Below, piece after piece: positions 34,031-47,692 of a stretch of DNA of 64,000 nt. This DNA is from Carposina sasakii. Taxonomy: Eukaryota; Arthropoda; Insecta; Lepidoptera; Carposinidae. The stretch is taken from contig CP053167.1 of the NCBI GenBank assembly GCA_014607495.2, forward strand, positions 7,998,001 through 8,062,000. Reading direction: 5' to 3'. Position numbers and translations under genes: made by a program. The notes beneath the pieces are model-generated. The model was not told where the DNA came from. It searched no databases and was given only the letters and a program-made list of their open reading frames with translations. Each line of letters opens with the position of its first letter. Within the stretch, counting starts at the first letter, position 1.

Positions 34031-36060
34031 AGGGAAAATACAAACATGTGACGTCTACTTTACGGAAAAATTGAGTAGGTACTAGGTTTTACCGGATACC
34101 TACGATTAAATGACAACTTAGTGATGTAATCGGGATATCTAACATCCAGCACATCTAATACCAAAGTAACCATAAAACGAAATTACAAAACACGAAAGCG
34201 TTTTATTAAATTATCATAGACACTTTCACTGCATTCGGCGCCGGAAGTCCCGTCTTGAGTAACGGCCGTATTGATAAGTAACACATAAAGTAACACAGCT
34301 GACAGTAACAATATAGTTCGCGGGCAGATGTTACTAGACCGGTAAAGTATGGGAGCGTTCGGGATCGCGATTGGGGTACGGCCTTATGAGATACAGGTTG
34401 ATGGTTTTATTAGAAGCTTTTTAACTTGCACTGGAACATGTATTTTTTGGGTGGTTTATTCCACACAAGAAGCAACTTATTGAGCTGATATGTTTATGAG
34501 CCCTATATATTTGACTATTATGAATTACCATGACATGACATGGGCTAATCGTGCTAAGGGCCGGTGGATTGGAGGAGGGGTCATATAAACCGTATGGGTT
34601 CCGTAGTATGTAGTTACCTACATTCCTTTGTTGATTGATTTTATTTAGACCCCTCCGAGGTTTATTAAGTTTCGAACTCATCATCAGTCTGTCACTTCTG
34701 ACTTAAGTGCAATGTTGATTCTAGATATCGAGATTAATTTTATAAATCGTCAGATTTAAAATTAATTAACACTAGTTTTTTAGATTAAACCTACTTTTTT
34801 ACTACAAAATTAAATTTTGGAATTAAACATTATTCATCTCGAATAATCTCGATCCCGGAATGGTAACAAAGAATATCAATTTGTAAACGTTCGAATTTTG
34901 TTTATTCTTCATGAATAATTAACTACTTAAGTTAACCTTGGCGACAGATTATGTAAATAAGTAGACATACATATGTATTTACAATAATAATACAATGAAA
35001 TTAAACAATTATCTAACCTAGTAGGTAAGTATCTATGTATTATTGTTAATTACGTATGTTAACAGGAAAAACAATTGGTAGGTTTTCTATATAAGGTCAG
35101 ATAGTGTGACTATTGATTTTTAATAAATCGACACAGATATCGACCAAGAGCATTCTATGAGACAATATACATATGTTTAAAAGCGTATGAAGCTGCCCCA
35201 CCTTCCCCCACCTGCCTACACTTCCCAATTTTTACAAACTCATAAATTAATATGAGTAGACTATTTATAACGGCAAGCATCCCGCAATTTTACATTTCAT
35301 TTATCAAATCGTACTATAAGTACGTAATGAAATAAATAACATCCTATATCTTTAATGGAACCTCATCGAAACGTTCCAAAGCAAAAAAGGGCGCTAAACC
35401 GGTGACCCTTGAGTTCCTTCCACACACCTGGCGGTTACCATAGTGATCAAATCACAACCTAAGGAAACTTGCATTATTATCGATCCATAGGCCGTTACAT
35501 GTTTTTTCTGAGATAAGGTGACTTAGTATAACTTATTTAATTTAATTCTGGACCGGCTACCAGATATTTTAAAGCTTACAGAGTGTTAAATCGTGCAAAA
35601 TAAAACTAGTACAGTTACCGTTATGTTAGCAAAAACACGGAAACAGATCACGCGGCAAAAAAGGGCGGTCGAATTTCAGAATATGACGTTTCATAGTTTT
35701 TTCTCGGTGCGGGATGTTCAAGGCGAAGGGCACGCGCTGCAAACAGCCATGCGTGGCGTATGGACGAGCAGATGACACACGACCGTTACGCCAGGTGCAC
35801 TTTGAAAGTAAACAAACCAGAAAATCGATGTGATTATTAGTTGCAAAAGTATTAATAATTAGAAGTAGGCATGTTTAGTAGGTACTTTCCTACGAAATTA
35901 GATAAAGGATGTATTTATTTCTGTCTAATTAACTTCACACTGACATTGATTCGCTTTACTTATTAAGTAATTTAAGCTATGTTTGGGCCAACCAATGTTT
36001 AATTTGACGAGTTCAATGTGGTGTTTGGTAGCTACATAATTGTACACACGGTTTATAAAT
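34031..36060. other. Intergenic, no gene seen
   Basis: 34384-34690 and 35340-35460 are more complex in composition but match nothing else in the window. The 60-codon frame at 35593-35775 is unremarkable. Confidence 0.4.
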
Positions 36061-36355
36061 AACTAGCGGCCGCCCACGGCTTCGCCCGCGTGAGAGTGCA
36101 TTACTCCCGTGCGAAGCCGGAGCGGGTTCCTAGTTATACATTATATAAGAAATCCCATACAAACTTTCAACCTCTATTTCAACCCCTTCATCCCTTTTTT
36201 TCGAAATAAAAAGTAGCCTATGTTCTGTCTCAGGGTCTAAAGATTGTCTGTACCAAATTTCATCAAAATCGGTTGCGAGGTTTAAGCGGGAAAGCGTAAC
36301 AGACAGACAGACAGACAGACAGAGTTACTTTCGCATTTATAATATTAGTTGGGAT
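36061..36355. mobile_element. Helitron-like dispersed repeat (GCGGCCGCCCACGGC end)
   Basis: Begins CTAGCGGCCGCCCACGGCTT and includes AAAAAGTAGCCTATGTTCTG, CCAAATTTCATCAAAATCGG, a GACA microsatellite (36301-36322) and TTATAATATTAGT at the end. On the minus strand it ends in a GC hairpin plus CTAGT. This repeat is very common in insects. Confidence 0.65.
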
Positions 36356-36373
36356 ACGCAACGTACATGTACA

Positions 36374-36523
36374 TGTCGTGGCCATATCGTTGAATTATTT
36401 ATATCATGAAATGGTCAAAATGCCCTTGACCATATGATGATAATGAATTGATCATTTCATGATACTAACCTAACCTAACCGACCATTTCATGAAATTACT
36501 ATTAAAGTGATTTGGCCACGACA
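36374..36523. mobile_element. Foldback element with TGTCGTGGCCA ends
   Basis: TGTCGTGGCCATAT at the left pairs with GGCCACGACA at the right. Inner arms contain ATCATGAAATGGTC and its complement. The interior holds CCTAACCTAACC. Confidence 0.6.
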
Positions 36524-39039
36524 TACATAAGTAGATAAGTAATGTTTTCTTTTAATAAACCCAAGTTACCTTAGCTTACCGTAAAAATAAAATAGCTTGT
36601 CTAATGGAGCACAACCAATGTGCCGTCAGCATAACTTGGTCATGCTTTCGCTGCATTCGTGACCGCTGGTTATCGGTTCATAATTTAGGCTTCAGAAGTT
36701 TAGTTAAACATTACAAGATGTACACTGTGTATGATAGCCTTAATGCGCATCTAGATTGAGAACCCACTTTTTTCTAGACGAAGCAAAATAAGACTTACAT
36801 GGAATTTGTCAATGAGCCCTGTAAAAAAAAAAGACAAAATCTAGATCAAAACAAAATTCCAAAATATTAAACTTCTAACTAACCTCCGGCGACAGACAAC
36901 AATCATTCATGACTAAGCTGCTTAGAATAAGTAGTCAAACTACATAACTAGAACACCATTTCAGCTGTGTCTGAAAAAGATTAGCTATTTGGTGGAAGTC
37001 AAGAAAATACACCATAACGCTCCTATCGCCATATTGAGCCATCGGGAGTACATAATGATATCTAACCCATCCCATGACCTTCCCTAACGCACCTTGAAAC
37101 TAAACCCCTAAACATTCCATAACCTTACACATTCCTAAAACTACATTTATTTGTGTACAACATACGGAAGTATACTAAACAATTTTGTCAATGGCAAACA
37201 CCCCTTTTGTTGCGTCAAAACACAAAAGTGACGCGTCACCCGCCCGCGCCGTCCCTATTTTTTTTTTCATATTTTTCCAGGGCTACACGATTAACTACTG
37301 CAATTTTTTATGCAATTTAGAAAAAATATTTCAAATTATAATGATTGTATGTGCTATGACACCTCCATTTAAGTACACAATTGTTAAGACAAAACCTAAA
37401 ACAATAATGGTCAGTTTCCCGAAGGGTGTGTCAACGCAAATTCACATTAACAATGTGTCAAACAAATGTGTCAATAGGTCAAATCTATATTGAAATGACA
37501 ATAGTCAACAGTTGGTTAGTGTTCGAGAAATCGACGGAAAATCTCTATTTAGCGAATTTCAACGCGCTTTGTTTATTTGACATGAACTCAACCCTCTGAC
37601 TGAGGTTACCCTAGTGCAGATAACTACTTTAGCTGAATGAAATCAGTGTGCCTAAGCTTTAAAGCCCTTCCTAAAATACTTTTGCTATTTAATTTAAATA
37701 GAACCTACTTATCTAGAAAATTCGATCATTTACTTAGGGTAATTTATGATTGGAGTTTCACTTACATACCCCTAATAGTTTATTACTTTTGATTATGATC
37801 ACTATACTCGTCGAAAGGGCCATTTTACCGTAAGAAAAGAAAAACAAATACCAACACAGGTATCGCTTGTAACTCAAATAATTTAATTAATCATCAACCT
37901 TGTCTTCAGAGCATTTCTATTTACATTAAGGAAGTGTGTTCCAAGGCATTGAACTATTTAACATTGTCATCGTTCAAGCGTAACGAGGAAACTTTAAGAG
38001 AACAAAAAAAGGAAATTGGCAAGGGCCTATCTATCAGTGAGGTTACCTATACCATGTCTTCAAGTGCCAAGGTTTACTGGATAATTATTTCTTTTAGTAA
38101 TTTACACTTTTGTGTAATTTATCTAAATTCTTTGGTACTTGGTATTTTTATCAAAGTGCTTATTCATTCACCTTCTCAATTGAAATATATAAGATTTAAG
38201 ACTTTTGTAGGTAAAACTATGTGAGTATACATACGAGTATATCGTATTCTATAGCTACTTATTATGGATACATAAAACAAACTCATTTGGTAGAAAAATG
38301 ATAGAGTTTTTCGTTATCCCGCATCCCCTATACAGTGGGGAACATAAACAAAACCGGTGGTATTTTAATATTCGTCTGCTCTGTTAAGAATATTAATTCA
38401 TTTTTCATTTCTAAGTAGTGTCTTTACGTTAGGTACAATAGAAAACAGATAAATTGTATTACCTATACAAATTTTGAGGTAACAAATTATCCGTAACACG
38501 TGCGTGTGACTAATTCATTTGCTGAGTAAAAAATATGCAAAAATTACCACGGTTATAAATGAAATATCGAAGATCAACATAAATTTCACTGTACAGAACT
38601 TAATGAGTTCCCGGATTAGTAAAATAGTTTTATCGGCGAAGAGTGTTTCAGTAAACCGATGTTAGTTGTGTGGTTAGCACTGTAGCCAAATACAAACCAC
38701 TATAAAAGTGATATAGTAACGAAATACAAGCGATATATCGCTGTTATAAGCTAAATAACATATTCTTCACACTATTAAACACATGGGGCTACTAAAAAGC
38801 TTTCAACCAGGTATAAGCTATACCTACACACTTTAATAAAAGATTCAATATGTTTTCCATATATTTTGCTGTCAAAGATCATGTATGCTTCGTCTATGCT
38901 GCTCTGGGAGTGAAAAAAAAAGTATAATACTACAGCTGTTTCTATTCCCGGGCATACTGTACAAGTCAGTAGTACAAGAGGGTCTTGGTGTTTTGTAGGC
39001 GATGGGCTGACCACCTGTCACTACTAACCGAACTTGTAC
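36524..39039. other. Long non-coding stretch
   Basis: No exon supported. Frames of 102 and 96 codons (37185, 37934) show no motif. 37480-37520 shares CAACAGTTGGTTAGTG-like text with 26790-26815, suggesting an unclassified repeat. Confidence 0.4.
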
Positions 39040-39170
39040 ATCTCAACTATACCCTCAAAATTGGTCAGAAGTGGCACCATGTGGTTCTATCGGCCCTTGG
39101 TGCTCTGCCTACCCCGTAAGGGATAAAGTCGTGATTATATGTATGTATGTATATGTATGTATGTAAAGAT
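39040..39170 (+). mobile_element. LINE/SINE 3' tail with TATG repeats
   Basis: GGTGCTCTGCCTACCCCGTA followed by AGTCGTGATTATATGTATG repeats, as at 5655-5740. Confidence 0.5.
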
Positions 39171-39569
39171 CATGTATAACGAGGATGTAACTTTACGCGC
39201 GGTTTGTTAGTAGCACAGATGTAATAGCCACAAAAATCTCTCAATATTTGTCTATATTTGAGGCTTTATTTGGGCTAAACACGGTTTATTTTGAGAAATA
39301 TTCCATACATTTTCCTGTCGAATGTCGTTTTTAACTTTAACCAAGGTTTTATGGTTGTACGGAACCTAAAGGATGACACGAGCCCACACTAATCCTCTTC
39401 TTAGGAACGTTTAGTAGCAATTAGTGATCGTTAGGAACTATTATCGCAGTGTTAGAATATTTCTCAATACAGTCACACGACTGCGTTTGTGCAATATTAT
39501 AAACCTTTGTGTCAATTGTTACTTATTATTTTAATCGCCTAGCTTAGCTTGAATATTAAATGGACTCGC

Positions 39570-39778
39570 CTTTTAGGGTATTACCTAAGGGACCAAACAA
39601 AGATATACCTACGGCAAAAATTTATATATGTATATATAATATAAAACGTATGATCGATCGCCCTACAAGAAGTAAGTAGGTACTTATCTGATGTTATTTT
39701 GACAGACAGACGGACGGACGGACAACAAAGTGATCCTATAAGGGTTCCATTTTTTCCTTTTGAGGTAGGGAACCCTAA
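39570..39778. mobile_element. MITE-like repeat with TTTTAGGGT ends
   Basis: TTTTAGGGTATTACC at the left and GGTAGGGAACCCTAAAAA at the right, with CAGACAGACGGACGGACGGA and GATCCTATAAGGGTTCC inside. It matches a widespread insect repeat pattern. Confidence 0.55.
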
Positions 39779-40194
39779 AAAGCTTGAGTAAGACTGCATT
39801 GAATATTTGCAGACTTTGTTCGAATTTTGTCCATTGCCTTTTTTGATCTTTCGCCAGATTATATTATCGTATGCAACTTATTATCTGATTGAAAACAAAC
39901 AATATCATATTGCATACTTACTACGTAATAGATTTAATTATGATCCGTATCATGAGTCAATGACCCATCAAGTACAACCTTAATAGCGATGATATAACGC
40001 TGTTAGTCTTATTGTATGTCTGTCTACTTAACGTGAAAAGGTAGTTAAGTTAATCATATGTTACGTAATGTAGTTCTAATGCACTTATCTTTTTAGAGAA
40101 AGGACCACGTCTTGGAACAAGTCGTTAAAGATAAATAAATATTTTAGATAAATATTTTCTTCATAAATTCTTTCAAGCTTAAAGTAAGCGATTA

Positions 40195-40392
40195 AGGGTT
40201 TCCGGGAGGTGGGCAGCAGCGCCTCCCGAGTTGACAACATAGTTCAAAATACAAACTGCGGTCACCAACCCGCCTGCCCAGCGTGGTGACTATGGGTTTG
40301 CTATGGGTAAATACCCCCCATGGCAGTCTTGTGGCGTGCCCTGGGGGGGCCTACGTCCAGCAGTGGACTGCAATAGGCTGATGATGATGAAA
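40195..40392 (+). mobile_element. RTE-like LINE 3' tail
   Basis: GTTTCCGGGAGGTGGGCAGC through GGTGACTATGGGT to CCAGCAGTGGACTGCAATAG and a GATGATGATGA tail. The same element is in reverse at 61542-61803. Confidence 0.75.
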
Positions 40393-41317
40393 GAAGAGCG
40401 TCCCTGCGCTTCGTTACTTCGAAATGTAGTTATTTTAAACCAAAAGGTTAAAAACGTGTAGGTGTAAAGATGTCACCGAATCAAGTTATCTGGGACAGTA
40501 AACTATCCAATTCTCGCATTAAGTTTATTAACATACCTTCTTCACCAACTTCTTTATTACGTTCATGTAAACCACTAGTTAAGTGTTATTTGAAGTTGCT
40601 TGTGAAGTTGTGATTCATAAACTCATAAGATACATTGACTCATAGATAACCGCAACTGACCGAGTTTAGTAATAGAATGAGATATGGGCAAAAAGTTAAC
40701 TTAAACTTAACACTAATCTTAAAAGACAACATACTTTATTCAATATATTCCGATAATGAGACTTTTTGAAATCATTAAAAACTGTCTCGCATCATTTTGT
40801 TGAAAATCTTTTGTTTAAATAATAGAAGTGTATACTTTTGAAAACGTTGTAAACATAGCTTTTTAGATTTGCACCTATTTCATTGTTGGCAACCCCATTT
40901 CAAGTCAAAAAGCCAAACCATTCGAGGGGGCACGAAATCACTGGCGGCATATGAATGGCCATGCATCTGCACAATAGATTCTGCAACGGTTTTTAACATC
41001 TGCCCGAGGCACGTATCGGCACGGCTCACAATACCGCTATTATATCCTAGGCTAGGGTGCAGTATTAGACACCATTATTTTACCCAATTACTCCATAGAC
41101 AACTAAAGTTCCCATGACTTAACACAAAAAGAAACAAACACGTAATTCTGACCTTAACCGAGGTACCCGTCCCGCATCGCCGCCCGCACCTCCATAAGCA
41201 TAGTCTTTATAATGGACCACGAAATTACGTCATTTGCGTACCGATCATTAAACCCGTCACCTTAGACACGCTTTTCCCACGAGTAATTTACCTATTGATT
41301 CCTTTTGTTCTTTGCAG
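40393..41317. other. Sequence just upstream of the first inscuteable exon seen
   Basis: Ends in a good acceptor, TTTTGTTCTTTGCAG at 41303-41317, so an upstream exon must exist. I could not identify it. The 82-codon frame at 40869 has no family features. Confidence 0.5.
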
Positions 41318-44300
41318 GATGTCCAATTTTCAACGAACGCGTAGTAAGGTTTGGTGGGGTGATTCACCACAAGCCGTCGGCAGTCCAGTGCCCCAGCAGG
41401 CGGAGTGGAACCAGAACAATGCACGCGATGACCAGGAATGGGAGCCTCAACTTCCTCATTGGATAGCCGGTGAGCCAGATGCGCCAAAGAAAACCCCAGA
41501 ACGTAATATGCAGCCCAACAATGTGCTGCATCCATGGCCACTCCGGCATGGCAGCCCCGGTAGCCATAAAAGCCAAGATTCAGGCTTCTCAGACTCCGAT
41601 AGTTCACCACCGCCTTCACAGTACTATCCATCCCCCGATAGTAATAATAATTCGAAGAATAAGTCTTCAAGCAGCAGTGACTCAAATAATAACGAAAATA
41701 TTACAGTAAGACCAGCCTTAGATTTTCAAAATGCCGTAAAAGGCGATGATGTTGTTGATCACAGCAGACTGGCGGATAATGTAGTCGCCGCGGCACCTGC
41801 CCCGAAACCAAGGCTTCGAAGTAGTAGCGTTATACAAACCCCGTACGACCTACAGAAATATTACGAAATTCATCGTGATGAGGAGCACATGGAATTGTTA
41901 AATGATAAGACTACAGACAAATTAAATAAAAGTGATCCCGTTAAGCCAACCCACAAAAATATAAATAACGAGAAAGCAAACAAAGATCGAAAACTTAAAA
42001 ATGTTAATCAAAAGAATAACGTAAGAGAACGCAATAAAGTAGATGTAAAAGTTACGTCACCAAATAACATAAGTGGCAAAGAAAATACTCCAAATAAAAG
42101 TGCAATAAATTGTGATACCAAAGACGTAGACAATAACAAAAATGTAATAAGTCCCTCTAAGAAATATCCCGTTAAAAAGAGTTTTATCTCAAGTACTGAT
42201 AGCGATAGTACCAAAGTTATTAAAATAGCTAAAGTAAAGGATTTGGAAACCAGTAAAAATAAATCAAATGACAGTCTAGAAATTATAAAGTTGGCTGACA
42301 ATAATGAGATTGCTGTAAATAATCAACCCAGAAACCGTACACCAATTTCAAACGTTTCATATGTATCAACGGAACGCTTATCCGCAACACGTGCAGAATT
42401 CAGAAGAAGTATGTCTAATGAAGAAGCTATACCTATTGATACTACTCCGAAATTTGAAAGAAACAGACTTAACAAATCTCTAAACTTTGAAGCACAACGA
42501 TTGGACCAACAAATTTTGGATATTCAGGATGGCTACCATTCTCTAGGCTACATTGATGAAGAACCAGGTACAGAAGAAGAATCAGATAGAGTTCATAAAC
42601 CATCTAAAGCAATCCTGGGCAAAAATATAATGGACAGCCTTCATTTGAAGCCGCCAACAAAAAAAATTGGACCCAAAGCCAAACAACGCACAAAAATTGA
42701 CAAAACTAAAGATATGTTCAAAATATTTCCAAGAAAAGAGAAGCCATCCCTTGTTAATACTCATGCTGGTGGTCACTTAAATGGCAGTCGTGTACCATCA
42801 CTAGGTCTTCCCAGATCTTATGAACAAAACTCTTGGGTTGTAGTTGGGTATCCAGAGCAACAAGAAATGTTAATCCCACACTATAACGAAAGACTAGTAG
42901 CTACAGATAGCGATGTTAATTTACATTCAAAGGATAAACCCACAAATGATCTTCCTAATGGCAGTCTTACTCCACCAATACAATTTCAAGATACACATAA
43001 ATCTCCACTACATGACGCTAAAAGAGAAAAATTTAAGGATGAAGAATTGAATCTAAATTTAGCAGACGTGCAATTAAATCTAGCTTGTACATCTACACCA
43101 AAAATGTTAGCTCCTCACGAATTCATGAAAGAACCAAAGAACGGGAATAAGACAAAGCCTCTTAGGATAAATTTATTGGAAAACTTTAACAGTAGCGGGT
43201 AAGTAACCTTTTTTCTTCTATATACATTCATCTAACCATTCTTCTTATTCTTAATACAAGTTGCTGAAACTAACCAACGCCGCCGTAAGCTGCTTCGCGT
43301 TTAATAAATTTCTCACTTTCAGGGTGGTTCTAAACAACCAGAATGAACTTCTCTACAGGGAAAGAAGTATAGACCAGACCACACTGGAACGTCTCTGTGA
43401 AAGGAAGCCCGAACCTGTGCAATATTGGCTCCAGGATCTAATAGGATCCTGCGACAATGAGTGTATGACGACCCTGCAGAGCAAGCCATTGGGTACCGAC
43501 ATGAATGCTAGAGTCTCTTCTGGTACTGCCACTATCACGGGCAATATAAAGAAGGTCCAAACACACGGGCAAATTGTTGTGCATCAGTACAGTGACATTT
43601 TGAGGTAAGATTTTTTAATTCATAAGTTTTTCTATACATACAATAAAATTGTAACGGATCGACGTTTGTGCACGCTAATCTCAGAAACAGCTGAACCGAT
43701 TTCGATGCAGTTTTCAGGAGTATATTGTGACAGGTCTCACTTAACATATAGGCTACTTTTCATCCCGGGAAAATGTTTTTATCCCGGATAATTTACACAT
43801 TTTGCTTTTTCCGCAGTCCACGCGGACGGAGTCGCAGGCGACCACTAGTATGACAATAGAGCTTTTAAACCTTTTAGTTTCTTTACAGTGCAGTGTAGGT
43901 ACTGTAAATTAATCATTTTATACTCATGTTTCATTTGATATTATCGACTTAACTTCGTAATGAAATAAGTAATATCTACTTGTTGAGATCTGAAATAGAT
44001 GCTGAGTAGTTAAGAAATTTTCCCGAGAACAACGTCGATAAAAAGTAATGGGTTTTAATCGGGAGTCAGAATCATCTGGCATTATCAGATTTCATTTACG
44101 ATAAAGAGAAAATGGAGGCATTAACTTAAACTTATGGCAAAACTAGATGCGCCTAGCAGTCCCCCTGCATCCACAAAAAAGGAGTAAAAATATTTTTATT
44201 TAAATAACTTGCTACGAGTAGGTACAAGATTTGTAATGTTTATGTAAAAAGTGGGTGTGTAATTTGTACGCATTTCCTAAAGTAAAGATCAATCTAGTTT

Positions 44301-47300
44301 TGACAACCTCAGTAAAGCAATACCTCAATCTAATGCAAACTTAGTAGAAATCCAAAAGTATAATAACCAACCTTAAATTCCAGGCAAATAGAAACAAACA
44401 CAACTAGTGAAGAGCAAATCTGCCTGCTCATAGCCAACATCAACGAGTTCGTTCTAACGCACAGCATAACCCTGAACACGAAGCCACCCGGGGAGACTCC
44501 AGAGCGATGGAACAGCATCAAGAAGTCGCTCCAAATGTATCTCCAGAAGCTGATAGAGATAGGAGAAGATGTGAAAGTGGAGTTGAATGAGAGCAACGTG
44601 GAGTGGAGTCTCGTGGTGAAGCATCTTGATACTTTGATTGGAATCTTCATGGAGACGACTAAAGCTGTTCTGGTGCAGCAGATGAAGGTACTTAATTCTG
44701 TTTATACTCAATAGTGTTATGATATGGGCAGGGCACATAGCTCGAAGAACTGATGGCCGATGAAGTCGGAAAGTTCTAGAGTGGATACCACGTATCGGCA
44801 AACGCAGCGTGGGAAGTCCAAGGTCGCGGGCGTCAGTTGGATGCAGGCTGCTTCCGACCGGTAGGAGTGGAGTTTGTTGGAGGAGGCCTATGTCCAACAG
44901 TGGACTTCTCAGGGCTGTAAATGATGATGATGATGAATGATGATATACCTAGAGATATACGTAGTTATTTGTTATATGTATGCCATTCATTGCCGTTAGT
45001 ATGTATAAGATTAATAAGTACCGCCTTTTTGCCGTATAAAAGCAACAGGCAGCCTTAGATACTTAATTCATGCAATAAGTACTCTTTGTCCTATTCAATA
45101 TTGTTTGATCTTTTATCATGTTTATCTCTATAATATTTTATAGAAAGATTACGATTAGGTATTTCTTCGGATATTACCTACTCGTTAGCCTATTGTTCTT
45201 GCATATTACAAACGTTTTGCAAGAAATATAAGTTATCATGATTTCTGAAGAAGTGCGTGACAATTTTTCGTACTTATTTTGTAAAGTGCGTAGTTTAGGT
45301 ATCTAATAGAAATTATCTAATGTTGTGTCGCTGTCCTTTATATTACTTAATTAAGACTTAAGTCTTAATACAAACTTTCATAAATTAACGATAGGGTCGA
45401 TTCCAGCCAGTCACACTTAAACCTAAACCTAATCTTAATCAGGTCTATCTCTCTCCATTCTTAAATGGCTGAGAGAGAAAAGGACAGGAAGGATTAAATT
45501 TACGTTTAGGTTTAAGTGTGACTGCCGGAATCGACCATATTAACTCTAGTTTAACGTCTGGTAGGTAAATAACTACAAGTACCTACTACACAAATTAACT
45601 GCCTACAAAAACCCTTCACCTAGACTACCCTTAACTCTTAGCTAACTTTTTACTTGCAGACTCTAGTGTCACTAATCGAAGAACCACCATCAGACACGAT
45701 TCTCAAAAGCACATTGACATCTATCGGCCATCTTGCCATGCTTAGTGCAGACTCTGAAAGCGACCTTCACGAGAAGTGCGCTAAAATCATGAAGAGCATC
45801 ACCGAACTCCCTTTCGTAGATTGCGCGGTGCCACGAGCCCTCCTCACCGCCATTATAGAAACAAAGAAAAGCTCGATAAAAGCGTTATCTTTACGCGCCT
45901 TAGCGACAGTGTGTGCCAGTGGAGACGCCGTGAAACAGTTTGAAGAGGTAAGCGATAAAAAAAACACTAAAAATGTAAAAAAAAAAGTGTCAACACTGTA
46001 TTGAAGAAAGTTATGGAAGTAACTCAAACGTGCGAGTTTTCGTTTGTACACTAGACTTTACTGCTGTTGTAATAGGGATGGTAAATACTACTTATCTACT
46101 CTACCTAAGTACAAAAGTAGCAAGTAAACGCTCATGAACTTGATTTCTGTCTTCGTTACATACTTATAACAATAAGCCTCAATGTTATGTACTTATTGGA
46201 AACACTATAGGTAGGTATATTTCACAGATCCTGAGTGAGACGTTACTTGAAATACTCATATGTACCTATTTTAGTTTTTATTTATTTACTTAGGTAGGCA
46301 TGTTATTCTTCGTAAGAAAAGTAATTCACCAATTATATTTCCAGGGTGGTGGTATTGAAATCATTTCGGACATCCTATCGGATCGTGCTAATCCTGAGCC
46401 TCAGATGAGGGAAGCTATAACAGTGTTAACCCAAATCACTGCTCCATGGCTCAGAGGACACTATGATTTGACACAGCTCCATGTATACTTGAATACTATC
46501 GTCGAAAATATTACCGGTAAGTTATAATCATGAATCATTTGAAATATATACTAGTTAAGACATTTTATTTAACAACTTCATACATCGCGCCATCTATTGA
46601 GGAGTAGAATGAATTACTTCTTGGGTTCGTTCATTCCTGTAATTCATTAAACTGTTCATTTTCCAACCACATCGGTATATACTCTGTGGTCATAGATAAT
46701 TTTATACTTTATTTTTCCTTTTGCCCAGCAAAGGTAAAGAAATCATCTTCCCGTTGAGCTTTGCCAGCTTAATGAATGCATTTGGGAATTATTCATTTTA
46801 TCATTTTTATATTTCTATTCTAGGTATACTATATCGTACAGACTGCTGCCAACTCCTTCTTCTATGCACTGCTTGCCTTGTCAATTTGGTGCGAGAATTG
46901 GAACTAGAAAAGAAAGAGGAAGATAGAATCAGCGTCAAAACAGATATCGTAGAAGTTTTTACGAGACACCGAACGGTGGAACTAGTATTAGAAGCTGTGA
47001 AGCGGAGGGGACCCAATATATCAGTGTTTTTGCAGGTATGTGTAACTTGTAATTTGAAGTGCATAATACAGGCTGGTTCAATATTAATTAAGTAGGTAAG
47101 TACTTAATTTTCGCTAAAACAATACTCATTATATATTTTTTACTTTTTCATTACCAGGAACAAACAGCATCGCTCCTAGCATCACTATGCCGGATATCTC
47201 GTTGCATTCTCCCGCTATCCAGCTTATCTTCAGTTATCGCAGCGCTCGTGTTCTTCACGAGGTCAGCGCCATCTCACGCGCCGAGAGCGGCCGAGTTGCG

Positions 47301-47692
47301 CGCGCAGGCGAGGTTACATTGTCACGCTGCTGAAGCTATATCGAGGTACATACCATAAATTAAAAGATGGTGCTGTTACTAACTAAACACACATCTATAT
47401 GTGAATAATTAAAATTAAATTTTCCAGATTATCAGTAGTACCAGACGTCGCCAAACAAATAGTCCAGTTGGAAGGAGTTCCCCATCTTATCCTAATGGTT
47501 AGGATGCAGAGAAAACGCCCTCAGCTGGATGTGAACCCCGACCAAACCCTCATCCACTGTCTCAAAGCTTTGAGGACAATATACAAGCACAGTCCTCAAG
47601 TATTTGATGACAAAGACATAAAAGAAATGATAACCCCACATTTAATGGAATCTCTTATGTTGTTCTCCGCAAAACAAGAGAGTTATGTCTAA
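41318..47692 (+). CDS. insc: Inscuteable, asymmetric cell division adaptor
   Basis: Inscuteable links the Par complex (Bazooka/Par3) at the apical cortex to Pins/LGN and so orients the spindle in dividing neuroblasts and epithelia. Coding exons: 41319-43198, 43323-43604, 44384-44687, 45660-45947, 46345-46516, 46824-47035, 47158-47345, 47428-47692. All junctions are GT-AG and phases match, giving 1196 residues. The first exon alone encodes about 626 residues, rich in Asn, Lys and Ser and probably disordered. Exon 2 holds the Pins/LGN-binding peptide (residues 657-682: EPVQYWLQDLIG ... ECMTTLQSKP). Exons 3-8 encode helical armadillo-type repeats (for example VPRALLTAIIETKKSSIKAL). The protein ends ESYV, a class I PDZ ligand. 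The ATG at 41319 sits one base after an acceptor, so a leader exon, or extra coding sequence, lies upstream. It is longer than my recollection of the fly protein, mostly in the N-terminal part. Confidence 0.93.
43411..43488 (+). other. Pins/LGN-binding peptide of Inscuteable
   Basis: Residues 657-682 carry the pattern VQxWxxDL followed by ECMxxLQxKP, which in flies and mammals lies along the TPR groove of Pins/LGN. This motif is the main evidence for naming the gene. Confidence 0.9.
43655..43850 (+). mobile_element. Helitron-like repeat in insc intron 2
   Basis: CTGAACCGATTTCGATGCAG, TATAGGCTACTTTTCATCCC, then CCACGCGGACGGAGTCGCAG and GCGACCACTAGT at the end. The end fits the Helitron CTRR rule. 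Confidence 0.65.
44716..44938 (+). pseudogene. RTE-like LINE 3' end in insc intron 3
   Basis: Decodes, with one stop and shifts, to WAGHIARRTDGR, RKVLEWIPRIGKRSVGSPRS and LLEEAYVQQWTS-like text, then an ATGATG tail. This is the extreme C-terminus and 3' tail of an RTE-type reverse transcriptase in the sense orientation of the host intron. Confidence 0.75.
45392..45539. mobile_element. MITE family D in insc intron 3
   Basis: TAGGGTCGATTCCAGCCAG to TGACTGCCGGAATCGACCA, with TA on both sides. Nearly palindromic. Confidence 0.85.

Noticed and set aside
34421..34684. 87-codon minus-strand frame
   Set aside because: No recognisable domain or second copy; the surrounding text looks like an unclassified repeat.
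36473..36486. Telomere-like CCTAACCTAACC
   Set aside because: Only about two and a half TTAGG units inside a foldback element; too short to mean a telomere remnant.
41257..41685. 142-codon minus-strand frame
   Set aside because: Shadow of the inscuteable exon, whose splice sites and family motifs support the plus strand.
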